The notes beneath the pieces are model-generated. The model ran no database searches. It was not told the origin of the DNA and worked only from the letters and a program-made list of their open reading frames with translations. From NCBI RefSeq assembly GCF_033971905.1, contig NZ_JALBUT010000003.1, positions 1 to 64,000 on the forward strand: a stretch of DNA of 64,000 bases, in the 5' to 3' direction. The translations under genes and the position numbers were made by a program. Source of the stretch: Intestinicryptomonas porci (GTDB lineage: Bacteria; Verrucomicrobiota; Verrucomicrobiia; Opitutales; Intestinicryptomonadaceae). This document shows, one piece after another, positions 44,488 through 53,486 of this stretch. Each line of letters starts with the position of its first letter. Position 1 is the stretch's first letter.

Positions 44488-45084
44488 TCATTTAATTTTT
44501 TGAAAATTATCCCAATAGAGCTTTTCTTCGGGGCGTTTATATGAAGAGAGTTTTTCAAGAAGCCTTTTAGGATTTTCGTCTTTCAACGCCATGTCAAAAT
44601 GAATTTCTGACAAAAAATTCTCTTTCCTGACGTTTTTAAAGAAGTCAAAAAGTTTGTTGTAAAAGCCGTTCGTATTTAGAAATCCGCAAGGAGAGTTTGA
44701 CGCGCCGAGCTGCAAAAGCACCAGAGCCTCGCTAATTTCGTCAAGAGTTCCGAAGCCTCCCGCAAGAGCCACGTTTGCGTCGGCAAGATCAAGCATGATT
44801 TTTTTGCGCTCGCCCATTGAATTTGTATAAATTATCCGCGTCAAATTCTGATGGACGACTTCCCGTGAAAACTGCCGCGGAACAACGCCCGTAACAGAGC
44901 CTCCGTTTTCCAAAACTCCGTCTGCAAGCGCGCCCATAAGCCCCACGCTGCCAGCTCCATAAATCAGCTCAACGTTTTCCCGCGCCAAGATTTTCCCGAA
45001 GTCCCGCGCCGCCGAAATAAAGGCATCGGAGCCGCCTGACGCCCCGCAATAAACCGCGATTTTTTTCAATTTTCCGCCTTGCAT
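44488..45084 (-). CDS. LOG family protein (nucleotide 5'-phosphoribohydrolase type)
   Basis: This Rossmann-like protein of 198 residues has 'KKIAVYCGASGGSDAFI', 'LIYGAGSVGLMGALADG' and the family motif 'ALAGGFGTLDEISEALVLLQ'. LOG/TIGR00730 proteins cleave nucleoside monophosphates (cytokinin riboside phosphate in plants; AMP/GMP-type substrates in bacteria), removing ribose 5-phosphate. The usual PGG is AGG here, while the GxGT-x-E core is intact. It starts 3 bases after the Xer recombinase gene, in one minus-strand run with it. Confidence 0.9.
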   Translation of the reverse strand: MQGGKLKKIAVYCGASGGSDAFISAARDFGKILARENVELIYGAGSVGLMGALADGVLENGGSVTGVVPRQFSREVVHQNLTRIIYTNSMGERKKIMLDLADANVALAGGFGTLDEISEALVLLQLGASNSPCGFLNTNGFYNKLFDFFKNVRKENFLSEIHFDMALKDENPKRLLEKLSSYKRPEEKLYWDNFQKIK

Positions 45085-45086
45085 AA

Positions 45087-45986
45087 TCAGAACAGCTTTC
45101 CGTGTTCGCGCTTCAAATGCGCGGTGCTCAAATGGGTGTAAATCTGGGTCGTGGAAAGGCTGGAATGCCCAAGCATTTCTTGAAGCGAACGCAAATCGAC
45201 ACCCTCGTCAACCAAATGCGTCGCAAAAGAATGGCGCAATTTGTGGGGCGTGATATTCGCGGGCAAACCTGCTTCAACCAAATAATTTTTCAAATTGCGC
45301 TGGATTAAACGCGGATAAATCTGCATTCCGCTTTCGCAAAACAAAATAAAGTCGCCCTGCGCCCTGCCCGCGCAATACTCTTCTTTCCAAATTTTCAAAA
45401 GCTCCAATGCGTTTTTGCCGAACGGACAAAGACGGATTTTCTGCCCCTTGCCCAAAACCCTCGCGGTTGCGCGGCTGAAATCTATGTCGGAAAATTTCAA
45501 CGAACAAAGCTCGCTTATGCGAAGCCCCGCGCCGTACAAAAACTCCAGACAAAGAGCGTCGCGCACTGCTTCAAAATGCTTTATTTTGCCTTCCTTGAAG
45601 TACTCCCACGGGGCGGACAAAAGTTTTGAGACCTGTATCGGATTCAAAAATACCGGCAAGTCCTTGCGCATTTTGGGAAGCGGAAGAGAAGCAAACGGAT
45701 TTTCCTTCGCGCCTTTTGCCTCGCGCAAAAACCTGTGGAAAGTGCGAAGAGCTGAAATCTTGTTGTGCAGAGTCGTGCGCGACACTTTTTGAGAGAGATA
45801 TGCGATGTAATTCTTCGCAAAAATTCTCGGAACGGAAAAAATGTCCCCTGAGAACATCTCATTTGAGCCAAGCCAATCATACCATTCCAAAACCGACTTG
45901 GAATAGTTGCGCAAAGTGTATTTTGAATATCTGCGTTGCCTGCCTATCCGATTTAAAAAATCGTCAAACTCTGCTCCCGCCTTCAT
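45087..45986 (-). CDS. Xer-type tyrosine recombinase
   Basis: This 299-residue XerC/XerD-like protein has the N-terminal SAM-like core-binding domain (residues 1-100) and all catalytic residues: R156 in 'YGAGLRISELCSL', K180 in 'RVLGKGQKIRL', H248 and R251 in 'HKLRHSFATHLVD', H274 in 'MLGHSSLSTTQ', and Y283. It probably resolves chromosome dimers at dif, as XerC or XerD; which of the two cannot be decided by eye. It lies between the prepilin peptidase and LOG genes in a close run. Confidence 0.93.
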   Translation of the reverse strand: MKAGAEFDDFLNRIGRQRRYSKYTLRNYSKSVLEWYDWLGSNEMFSGDIFSVPRIFAKNYIAYLSQKVSRTTLHNKISALRTFHRFLREAKGAKENPFASLPLPKMRKDLPVFLNPIQVSKLLSAPWEYFKEGKIKHFEAVRDALCLEFLYGAGLRISELCSLKFSDIDFSRATARVLGKGQKIRLCPFGKNALELLKIWKEEYCAGRAQGDFILFCESGMQIYPRLIQRNLKNYLVEAGLPANITPHKLRHSFATHLVDEGVDLRSLQEMLGHSSLSTTQIYTHLSTAHLKREHGKLF

Positions 45987-45989
45987 ATG

Positions 45990-46862
45990 TCAAAAGAATA
46001 TCGCCTTTATGCCCTCAAAATAGAAATCGACATATTTCTGAACAAACAAATAAACGACGGCTCCTATGGCAAGCCACGGTCCGTATGGAATTGTTTCCAT
46101 TATTTTTTTTCTTCGCACAAAAATTCTAAACCAGATTATTATCGGAATCATAATCAAAGAGCCGATTAAAGAACCTCCGAAAATAGCGAAAATCGCTCCC
46201 TGCCAGCCGCAAAACGCGCCGATGCAACCTATCAATACGACATCGCCCTCGCCCATCGCTTCGCGTTTAAAAACGTACTCCGCCAACAGCCTGAACCAAT
46301 ATAAAAAACCGGTTGAAACGGCAATTCCTATCACGGAAATAAGCGCGCTTTTTATCGCGTAAAACAAAAACGGCGCACCTTCCATGGCGTCTTTAACATG
46401 TATTTGCGGGACAAGAAAAGAAACGACAACCCCCGCAACGCACCCGCCAACCGTCAGCAAATCGGGAAGCTCCATGCAGTCTATGTCAATAAAGCTCACC
46501 ACAACCATCAGCGCGAAAAAGAACATATACGCAAACGCCTGCGCCATCGGAAAGAAATTCCAAATACATGCAAACACAACCGCGCACAAAGTTTCAACAA
46601 AAGGATACCTGAAAGAAAACGGCTCATGGCAGCACCGCGCCCTGCCCTTTAAAATAAACCAGCTTAAAATCGGAATATTGTCATGCCACTTGATTTTCGC
46701 GCCGCATTTGCAATGCGATGGAGGGGAAATTATAGACTTCCCTTCGGGTATGCGGTATATGCAGACATTCAAAAAACTGCCGACACACGCCCCAAAAACA
46801 AAAAAGAATGCCGAGAAAAGCCACGGCATATTGGAAGCGGCAAGTTCAATATTTTCCAACAT
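45990..46862 (-). CDS. prepilin peptidase (A24 family)
   Basis: This inner-membrane aspartic peptidase cleaves type IV prepilin and type II secretion pseudopilin leaders, and N-methylates in many species. The ATG at 46862 starts 'MLENIELAASNMPWLF'. The N-terminal methylase-like domain has 'FGACVGSFLNVCIYRIPEG' and 'NIPILSWFILKGRARCC'. The catalytic Asp are in 'VSFIDIDCMELPD' and 'EAMGEGDVVLIG' (GxGD). The usual two CxxC zinc pairs are altered to a CKC and a CC, so zinc binding may be changed. Seven or eight helices are visible. It ends 3 bases before the Xer gene. Confidence 0.92.
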   Translation of the reverse strand: MLENIELAASNMPWLFSAFFFVFGACVGSFLNVCIYRIPEGKSIISPPSHCKCGAKIKWHDNIPILSWFILKGRARCCHEPFSFRYPFVETLCAVVFACIWNFFPMAQAFAYMFFFALMVVVSFIDIDCMELPDLLTVGGCVAGVVVSFLVPQIHVKDAMEGAPFLFYAIKSALISVIGIAVSTGFLYWFRLLAEYVFKREAMGEGDVVLIGCIGAFCGWQGAIFAIFGGSLIGSLIMIPIIIWFRIFVRRKKIMETIPYGPWLAIGAVVYLFVQKYVDFYFEGIKAIFF

Positions 46863-46913
46863 AATTTCATATTGCAATTATTTTTTGATAATTGCAAGCA
46901 TTTTTACGAACAC

Positions 46914-46951
46914 AAAAAAGGCGCGCAAAAAATATCTTTTTAATGCGCGCC
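46914..46951 (-). terminator. terminator of the icd operon
   Basis: GGCGCGCA (46920-46927) pairs with TGCGCGCC (46944-46951); on the minus strand six Ts follow. It lies 25 bases past the icd stop and serves the yajC-secDF-icd run. Confidence 0.87.
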
Positions 46952-46975
46952 TTTAAATTTAAACAAAGAGCCAAA

Positions 46976-48190
46976 CTACATTTTCGCAATTACTGCATCG
47001 GCAAATTCCGAACATTTAAGCTCCGTGGAATTTGGAATGAGGCGCGCAAGGTCGTATGTAACGGTGCGCGCGCCAATCGCGCCTTCCAAGCCCTTGACGA
47101 GCAGGTCTGCGGCTTCGTTCCAGCCCAAATACCTGAACATCATTTCACCCGAAAGGATGAGAGAGCCGGGGTTTACCTTGTCGAGGTTTGCATACTTCGG
47201 CGCAGTTCCGTGCGTGGCTTCAAATATAGCATGCCCCGAAACATAATTTATGTTTGCCCCTGGCGCAATGCCGATGCCACCGACCTGCGCGGCAAGCGCG
47301 TCGGAAATATAGTCGCCGTTCAAATTCAAAGTGGCAACCACGTCGTATTCCGCGGGGCGCGTCAAAATTTGCTGCAAGAAAGCGTCGGCTATGACGTCTT
47401 TTACCACAATCCCGTTCGGAAGCCTGCACCACGGACCGCCGTCGATTTTTTCCGCTCCGAATTCCTTCAATGCAACTTCGTAGCCCCAGTCGCGGAACGC
47501 GCCTTCGGTAAACTTCATTATGTTGCCCTTGTGAACGAGAGTAACGCTCTTTCTGCCCTGCGAAACCGCATACTCAATCGCGCTTCTAACCAAACGCTGA
47601 GTGCCTTCTTTCGAGACAGGCTTTACGCCTATGCCGCAAGATTCGGGAAAGCGTATTTTTTTGAACTTTGCGGGAAATTCGCGCTTCAAAAAGTCCTTTA
47701 ATTTTGCAACGTCTTCCGAACCGAATTCAAACTCTATCCCCGCGTAAATGTCTTCGGTGTTTTCGCGGAAAATCACCATATCGACCAAATCGGGACGCTT
47801 TACGGGGCTTTCAATTCCGTTAAAATAGCGGACAGGACGTTGGCAAACATAGAGGTCCAATTCTTGGCGCAATGCCACGTTCAAAGAGCGTATGCCGCCG
47901 CCAATCGGAGTTGTGAGAGGCCCTTTTATGCCGACCAAATATTCTTTGAACGCGGTCAAAGTTTCGTCAGGCAGCCACGAACCGACTTTGTTGAAAGCCT
48001 TTTCGCCCGCCAAAACTTCGAGCCATTCTATTTTTTTTGAACCGCCGTAAGCTTTTTCGACCGCCGCGTCAAAAACCCTGACCGATGCCCTCCAAATATC
48101 AGGGCCCGTGCCATCGCCTTCAATGAAAGGCAAAATCGGATTGTTCGGAACAACTAATTTTCCGCCACAAATTGTAATTTTTTCAGCCAT
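46976..48190 (-). CDS. icd: isocitrate dehydrogenase (NADP type)
   Basis: This 404-residue enzyme oxidatively decarboxylates isocitrate to 2-oxoglutarate in the TCA cycle. Family features: 'PILPFIEGDGTGPDIWRAS', 'MVIFRENTEDIYAGIEF', 'RKSVTLVHKGNIMKFTEGAF', 'DYISDALAAQVGGIGIAPG' and 'HAIFEATHGTAPKYANLDK'. It starts 1 base after secDF, an unusual partner, so icd is probably transcribed from the yajC-secDF promoter. Confidence 0.96.
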   Translation of the reverse strand: MAEKITICGGKLVVPNNPILPFIEGDGTGPDIWRASVRVFDAAVEKAYGGSKKIEWLEVLAGEKAFNKVGSWLPDETLTAFKEYLVGIKGPLTTPIGGGIRSLNVALRQELDLYVCQRPVRYFNGIESPVKRPDLVDMVIFRENTEDIYAGIEFEFGSEDVAKLKDFLKREFPAKFKKIRFPESCGIGVKPVSKEGTQRLVRSAIEYAVSQGRKSVTLVHKGNIMKFTEGAFRDWGYEVALKEFGAEKIDGGPWCRLPNGIVVKDVIADAFLQQILTRPAEYDVVATLNLNGDYISDALAAQVGGIGIAPGANINYVSGHAIFEATHGTAPKYANLDKVNPGSLILSGEMMFRYLGWNEAADLLVKGLEGAIGARTVTYDLARLIPNSTELKCSEFADAVIAKM

Positions 48191-48191
48191 A

Positions 48192-50780
48192 TTATTCTTC
48201 CCATTCGTGCTTGATTTCCATGTCTTGCGCGGCCTCTACGTTCTTGCGCTTGCCCTTGTGCCATGCGTAAAACACGGGGCTTGCAATGAATATAGAAGAG
48301 AAAGTGCCTGTTATGATGCCCAAGAGGAATATCAAAGAGAAGTCTTTGATGATGCCCGTGCCGAACACAAACAAGGCGAGAGCCGCAAAGAATGTCGTAA
48401 CAGAAGTCAAAATCGTTCTTGCAAAAGTCTTGTTGATTGACTTTCGGATTACGTCGTAAAGCGACATCGCGGGGTTGAGCGGCAACTCTTCCCTGATTCT
48501 GTCGAAAACGACGATTTTATCGTTAATCGAATAGCCAACCGTCATCAGGATTGCGGCAATCATCGGAGCGGAGAAAAGCCCCGAGCCGATGCCGAACATT
48601 CCCAATATTACATACAGACCTATTGCCATCAAAATATCGTGCACAAGAGCAACAACCGCACCGACGCCGAAACCGATTTCAAAGCGCAAAGCCACATAAA
48701 GCAGTATTCCGCCAAACGCCAAAAGAAGCGATATTACGGCATTTTTCGTGATGTCGGAGCTTACGGACGCGCCTATGCTTTCCTTGCCGACAAGCTTCAA
48801 ATCAGCTTGCGGATACTTCGCCTTCAAGGCTTCAAACACCGCCTCGCCCTTGCCTGTTTCCGTCTGGACGGTCAAGATTTCGTTGCCGGTAGCCAAGTCT
48901 TTCTGATAAGACGCCTGAACTTCGCCCAACGTATCGTTTGAAACGGAAGTTATGTCGCCCACCGAAAGCTTTTCGGCATAGCTCAAAGTCTGCATTTCGC
49001 CACCAGTGAAGTCGATGCTTACGCACTTGTCTCCGCGGTACGCAACCGCCATAACGCCGCACAAAATCACAAGCCAGGAAGCTATGAACATAGACTTAAA
49101 GTGCTTCATCACGTCAACGTTTGTTTCGCCGATAAGCTTCCATTTAAACGAGTTTTTGAACCATCCGAGCGAAATCACGATTTCGCATAACGCCCTGCCG
49201 AAGATTAAGGCGCAGAAGAGAGTCGCCAAAATGCCGACTGCCAATGTAACGCCGAATCCCTTGACGGGACCTGTGCCAAGCTTCCACAAAATCACCGCCG
49301 TAAGAAGAGTGGTCAAATTCGCGTCAACAATAGTTGAAAAAGCTTTTTCATAGCCCGCCTGCAAAGAATTCCACATGCTTTTGCCCGCATTCAGCTCTTC
49401 GCGCATTCTTTCAAATATGAGAATGTTTGCGTCAACCGCCATGCCTATTGTCAAAACCAAAGCGGCAATGCCGGGCAAAGTCATCGTTGCACCAAAGCTT
49501 GCCAAAGTGCCCAAAATAAACACGATGTTAGCGGCAACCGTAATCATTGCCAAAATGCCCATTCCGCGATAGTAAAGCACCATGAAAAGCAGTACCAACC
49601 CCGCACCGATTGCGCCCGCCATCAAAGATGAGTTGCGCGCGCCTTCCGCCATGGAAGGCCCGACTTCGTTCATGGAAGTGCGGTTAAGCCCGACTTTCAA
49701 AGGATTGTTCAAGGCGTTTGCAAGCTCCAAGGCTTCGCGCTGGTTGAAATCTCCCGTGATGGAGCCTCTGTCGCTGATTACGGAAATGATGCGCGGCGCG
49801 CTCATGAGCTTGCCGTCAAGGACGATTGCCAAAAGCTGTTTTTGCTCGTATTCATTTGCAGAACCCGCGTATTTCGCGTCTTTCGCCAAAATCTTCCTCG
49901 TGATTTCCTCAAACTTTTTCGAGCCTTCGCTTGTGAAGTCCATACCTACTGAAAACCTGCCTGCATCGTCCATCGAAACTCCCGAATGGTCGATGATGTC
50001 GCCAAGAGCTTCAGCGCACTTCTTGATGTAAAGAGGTTTTTCGATTATTGAACCGTCGCGGGCGGCATTTTCCTCAACCAAAAGCTCGTAGCCAATCGGC
50101 CATTCGCGCTTCGGAGCATTCGCGCTGCTCGGAAGAATGCTGCGATGCGCAAGCCTGAATTCGAGTCGCGCAGGGCGCGAAAGCTCTTCGACGGCTTCGG
50201 GATTGTCTTTAAGAGAAACACCGGGCATCTGGACTTCGATTGCGTTTGAGCCGACAACGCGAATGCTCGGCTCTGTTACGCCCAAGCCGTTTATGCGGCT
50301 GTCGAGAACGCGCACCACGTCTTCAAGCTGACCCTTGCGCGAAAACATGTCGTCAAGCAGTTCGTCCTCGTTGATTTCAAGAGTAAACGACACGCCGCCC
50401 GCCAAGTCCAAGCCTTTTTTCAAAGACGACTTGCTTTGGCGGTAAAGCTCCCTTATCAAGACATCGTTGCGCTTTTTTAAAATTTTAATATCGGATACGT
50501 TTACGTCAAAATACTTGGAAAGGTCGATTTTGTTTTCGTTGGCGTATTCGGTGATTGCAGTGTAAAGAGTGGAAGACTTTGTCGGGTCTTTCTTGTAGTT
50601 TACGGGATCGACGCGCTTCCCTGCCTCTTTCAATATATTTGCAAACTCGTCGGCGTTTTTGGTCGCGCGGTTTGCGATGTAAGTTTCAAACGGGGTGTCC
50701 GTAAACGGCACCATTGCCGAAACCGCCCAAGCCAAAACAAGGACGGTCAAGACAAGTTTCCAAGCTATTTTACCTTTCAT
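48192..50780 (-). CDS. secDF: fused protein translocase SecDF
   Basis: SecD and SecF are joined in one 862-residue inner-membrane protein that uses the proton gradient to help Sec export. The SecD half (to about 560) has 'KKGLDLAGGVSFTLEI', the P1 periplasmic domain and six helices with 'LVLTIGMAVDANILIFERM'. The SecF half has 'SIDFTGGEMQTLSY' and 'ILMTVGYSINDKIVVFDRI'. It starts 3 bases after yajC. Fusion is common in Bacteroidota and Verrucomicrobiota. Confidence 0.96.
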   Translation of the reverse strand: MKGKIAWKLVLTVLVLAWAVSAMVPFTDTPFETYIANRATKNADEFANILKEAGKRVDPVNYKKDPTKSSTLYTAITEYANENKIDLSKYFDVNVSDIKILKKRNDVLIRELYRQSKSSLKKGLDLAGGVSFTLEINEDELLDDMFSRKGQLEDVVRVLDSRINGLGVTEPSIRVVGSNAIEVQMPGVSLKDNPEAVEELSRPARLEFRLAHRSILPSSANAPKREWPIGYELLVEENAARDGSIIEKPLYIKKCAEALGDIIDHSGVSMDDAGRFSVGMDFTSEGSKKFEEITRKILAKDAKYAGSANEYEQKQLLAIVLDGKLMSAPRIISVISDRGSITGDFNQREALELANALNNPLKVGLNRTSMNEVGPSMAEGARNSSLMAGAIGAGLVLLFMVLYYRGMGILAMITVAANIVFILGTLASFGATMTLPGIAALVLTIGMAVDANILIFERMREELNAGKSMWNSLQAGYEKAFSTIVDANLTTLLTAVILWKLGTGPVKGFGVTLAVGILATLFCALIFGRALCEIVISLGWFKNSFKWKLIGETNVDVMKHFKSMFIASWLVILCGVMAVAYRGDKCVSIDFTGGEMQTLSYAEKLSVGDITSVSNDTLGEVQASYQKDLATGNEILTVQTETGKGEAVFEALKAKYPQADLKLVGKESIGASVSSDITKNAVISLLLAFGGILLYVALRFEIGFGVGAVVALVHDILMAIGLYVILGMFGIGSGLFSAPMIAAILMTVGYSINDKIVVFDRIREELPLNPAMSLYDVIRKSINKTFARTILTSVTTFFAALALFVFGTGIIKDFSLIFLLGIITGTFSSIFIASPVFYAWHKGKRKNVEAAQDMEIKHEWEE

Positions 50781-50782
50781 GA

Positions 50783-51166
50783 TTACTTTTGGATTTCTTC
50801 GTTTTTGGGAGCTTCGCCGTTTGCCGAGCCTTCAACTTTTGAAGACACCGCATTTTTCAAAATTTCGATTTTCGTTGAATCGGCAACCTTGATTGTGAAA
50901 GTCTTGTCGGTCTTGTTTGTGATTTTGCCGTAGATGCCGCCGATGGTTATGATTTCATCGCCCGTCTGCAAATTGTTAAGCATCTGCTCATGCTGCTTTT
51001 GGCGTTTTCTTTGCGGCGCAATCATAAAGAAATACATGGCGCCCAAGAATAAAAGCATAATGACGATTGGGCTTTGAAGAAAGCTTCCGCCTTGTGCAGC
51101 TTGTTCGGTTGTCGCGCTTGAAGCAGCATCGCCTGCCTGCGCAAGAATTGTATATATCGTATTCAT
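50783..51166 (-). CDS. yajC: preprotein translocase accessory subunit YajC
   Basis: A single transmembrane helix ('PIVIMLLFLGAMYFFMIAP') is followed by the family motif 'QRKRQKQHEQMLNNLQTGD', then 'EIITIGGIYGKITN'. The ATG at 51166 (MNTIYTILAQ) is preferred over a longer frame; the length becomes 127 aa with a Glu/Lys/Asn-rich tail. It associates with SecDF, encoded next. Confidence 0.93.
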   Translation of the reverse strand: MNTIYTILAQAGDAASSATTEQAAQGGSFLQSPIVIMLLFLGAMYFFMIAPQRKRQKQHEQMLNNLQTGDEIITIGGIYGKITNKTDKTFTIKVADSTKIEILKNAVSSKVEGSANGEAPKNEEIQK

Positions 51167-51609
51167 AAAATAAAAAAATGCCTTCCGTAAAAAAACTAAA
51201 AAACAATTCCCGCCATTTAATCTTAAAAAACAGGGTATTTGCAAGCAAAAATCTCACAAAAAACAAAGGACTTATGCAATTTTTCTACAAACCGCCACCA
51301 AGAAGAAGCATAATTTTGGCATACCCAAACTCCGCCTGATAGAAAGTCAAAATTATTGTTTGAAAAAATAAATTTTTGCAGAACGCCATCGCCGTTTTTA
51401 TGCTAAAAAGACATTGAAGCTTTCATCGGCGAAAGCAAGGGCAACTTGCCAAACAGTTTTCATTCAAAATTTGGGCTTTCTGAAACTTGAATTTGCGCCG
51501 ATTTACGAAAGCCTTCCGCTGAAAGCCAATCCGCCTTTTGAGAAGAATTGTGATTCCCTCCTTCGCACACAAAGCATAAAAAAAACCGCACATTTCTGCG
51601 CGGAGCGTT
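51167..51609. other. 443-base region without a recognised gene
   Basis: This lies between the yajC start and the pseudouridine synthase stop. It must hold the yajC-secDF-icd promoter and the terminator of the upstream gene. Short ORFs on both strands lack starts or family features. No strong repeat or hairpin was found. Confidence 0.45.
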
Positions 51610-52395
51610 TTAATACCTGTTTTTGATTTTCTTTAAAAGAACCGAAAAACCCTTTGGAAGCGGAGCCGAAACTTCTATTTTTTCGCCGCCGCACGGAAAG
51701 GAAAGCCTTGAAAGATGAATGGCGAGATTATCGTATATCGGCGCAAGCTCTTCGCCCTTGAACTGCCCGCGCTTCAACCTCGACAAATATATTTTGCGCA
51801 CCCTGACATAAGTATCGTCTCCAACCATTCTAAGCCCCGCCTCGGCGGCGTGAATTCTTATCTGGTGCCAGCGCAAGAAATTCGTCTTCGCAGACCAAAG
51901 CTGCCACTCTCCAAAATCCTCTTTGAGCTCGAAACGAGTTTGACACTTCTTGCCAAATCGATGCGAAACTATCGCGCGCGGCTTGCTTTCGTGGCGGATC
52001 AAAGGCAAATCCACGATTTCCTCGACTTTGCCATAGGGTCTTTCGCTCAAAAGCTCAAACTCGAACTCGAAAAGCCCTGAGCCGAAAGAATTGCGTAGCT
52101 CGTCGCTCGACTCCTTGTTCGAGGCAATCAATGCCACTCCGGATATTTCGGGGTCGGTCGCAAACACGGCATAGGGGCTTTCCATTCCGAGGCGTTCAAA
52201 CTCTTTCTTGCCCGCCTGCGCCTTTATCCCCGCAATTATGGTCAAAGGATTTTCGGCAATTCCGTCCGCTTCGAGGTAAACATTTGAAGGCTTGTTTACC
52301 GCGACAAACTTCCCCGCCCTGCATTCAAGCACATCAAGGCGGACAGGCTTTTCTCCTAAAAGCCCTTCGGGGAAACCAAGCTTTTCAAAACCCGC
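51610..52395 (-). CDS. RluA-like pseudouridine synthase homologue with degenerate catalytic motif
   Basis: The RluA fold is indicated by 'GKFVAVNKPSNVYLEAD' near residue 30 and the late 'FLRWHQIRIHAAEAGLRMVG' then 'DDTYV'. The catalytic HRLDxxTSG signature reads 'FATDPEISGVALIASN': the Asp is kept, but the His, Arg and Leu before it are lost. Residual uridine isomerase activity is therefore uncertain. The ATG at 52395 (MAGFEKLG) is chosen. It is codirectional with, and downstream of, rpsT, with a terminator between. Confidence 0.8.
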   Translation of the reverse strand, partial: AGFEKLGFPEGLLGEKPVRLDVLECRAGKFVAVNKPSNVYLEADGIAENPLTIIAGIKAQAGKKEFERLGMESPYAVFATDPEISGVALIASNKESSDELRNSFGSGLFEFEFELLSERPYGKVEEIVDLPLIRHESKPRAIVSHRFGKKCQTRFELKEDFGEWQLWSAKTNFLRWHQIRIHAAEAGLRMVGDDTYVRVRKIYLSRLKRGQFKGEELAPIYDNLAIHLSRLSFPCGGEKIEVSAPLPKGFSVLLKKIKNRY

Positions 52396-52403
52396 CATTT
52401 GAT

Positions 52404-52436
52404 AAAAAAACGCCACAGGCTGCTTGCGAGTGGCGC
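52404..52436 (-). terminator. terminator of rpsT
   Basis: CGCCAC (52411-52416) pairs with GTGGCG (52430-52435); on the minus strand seven Ts follow. It overlaps the start region of the next gene, so that gene needs its own promoter or read-through. Confidence 0.7.
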
Positions 52437-52458
52437 AAATAGAAGCAGTTTTCTGCTA

Positions 52459-52713
52459 TTATTTTGCGGCGTTCAAAGCCTTTGCAACACGGCTCTTAAT
52501 GCGCGACGCCTTGTTTGCGTGAACAACGCCCTTTTTAACAGCCTTATCAACGGCAGACGCCAAAACCGCGCCGCTTGCCTTAATGGCTTCCGCGCCTTCC
52601 GCTTTCGCCGCAGCCTTAGATAAAGTCTTGATACGGCTGCGCACCGTGCGGTTGCGCAATGTGCGGGCTGCCGTTTTACGAATGTCTTTTTGTGATGATT
52701 TCTTGTTTGCCAT
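52459..52713 (-). CDS. rpsT: 30S ribosomal protein S20
   Basis: An 84-residue basic helical protein that binds 16S rRNA early in 30S assembly. The N-terminus 'MANKKSSQKDIRKTAARTLR' and the 'VHANKASRIKSRVAKALN' C-terminus are typical. It is monocistronic with its own terminator, and is divergent from coaB. Confidence 0.96.
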   Translation of the reverse strand: MANKKSSQKDIRKTAARTLRNRTVRSRIKTLSKAAAKAEGAEAIKASGAVLASAVDKAVKKGVVHANKASRIKSRVAKALNAAK

Positions 52714-52840
52714 CTTCTTTTATAAATATATTAAAGGTAGTATATATTTGAGCCAAAACAAAACTTGTCAACGCAAATTTCATCATTTTTTAGACAAAAA
52801 TTGCTTTACTTCAAATTATTTACGATATTTGCTCTTTTTC

Positions 52841-53485
52841 ATGAGGCAAATCAAGTGCTTAATAACCGCGGGAGCAACGCGCGAATATTTCGACCCCGTA
52901 CGCTTTATCAGCAATCCCTCAACGGGGAAAATGGGGATTGCCATTGCAAAAGCCTGCAAAAAATCGGGCTGGGAAACGACGCTTGTTTTGGGCGCAGTAT
53001 CCGCCCCATTGCCCGATGGGATTGAGATTGTTTCGGCAATTTCAGCCGAAGACATGCTACGCGAAACGTCTGCGCGTTTTCCCGCTTGCGATATCCTCAT
53101 AATGACTGCCGCAGTTTCCGACATGCGCCCGAAAGTAAAATCCGCGCAAAAAGTCAAAAAGGAAAACCTCGAAATGCTTGTTGAATTCGAGCAGACGCCC
53201 GACATTTTAAAAACCCTTTCAAAATCCAAAAACCGCCAAATTCTAATAGGCTTTGCCGCCGAAACAAACGACATCGCTTCCTACGCAAAAAAGAAGCTGG
53301 AAGAAAAGAATTTGGACGCAATCGCGGCAAACAACGTTTCAAGAAAAGACGCGGGGTTTGCCTCCGACTTCAACGAAATATCGCTCATTTTCAGAAATGG
53401 CGAAACCATTAACTTGGAGCGCGGAACAAAGGACGAGCTTGCGCAAAAGCTTGTCAAAATCTTAAGCGAAAAATTTTTCAGCTGA
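52841..53485 (+). CDS. coaB: standalone phosphopantothenate-cysteine ligase domain (CoaB)
   Basis: The protein starts at the ATG 52841 (MRQIKCLITAGATREYFDPV); upstream sequence in this frame overlaps rpsT and is not homologous. Family signs: 'ITAGATREYFDPVRFISN', 'STGKMGIAIAKACKKSGW', 'MTAAVSDMRPK', 'ILIGFAAETNDI' and 'AIAANNVSRKDAGFASD'. CoaB joins phosphopantothenate to cysteine in coenzyme A synthesis. In most bacteria it is fused to the CoaC decarboxylase. Here only the 214-residue ligase is encoded and CoaC must be elsewhere. It is convergent with hemC (1-base gap). Confidence 0.9.
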   Translation: MRQIKCLITAGATREYFDPVRFISNPSTGKMGIAIAKACKKSGWETTLVLGAVSAPLPDGIEIVSAISAEDMLRETSARFPACDILIMTAAVSDMRPKVKSAQKVKKENLEMLVEFEQTPDILKTLSKSKNRQILIGFAAETNDIASYAKKKLEEKNLDAIAANNVSRKDAGFASDFNEISLIFRNGETINLERGTKDELAQKLVKILSEKFFS

Positions 53486-53486
53486 T

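Noticed and set aside
52583..52840. longer N-terminus for CoaB
   Set aside because: The upstream codons overlap rpsT in antisense and have no homology; the family N-terminus starts at 52841.
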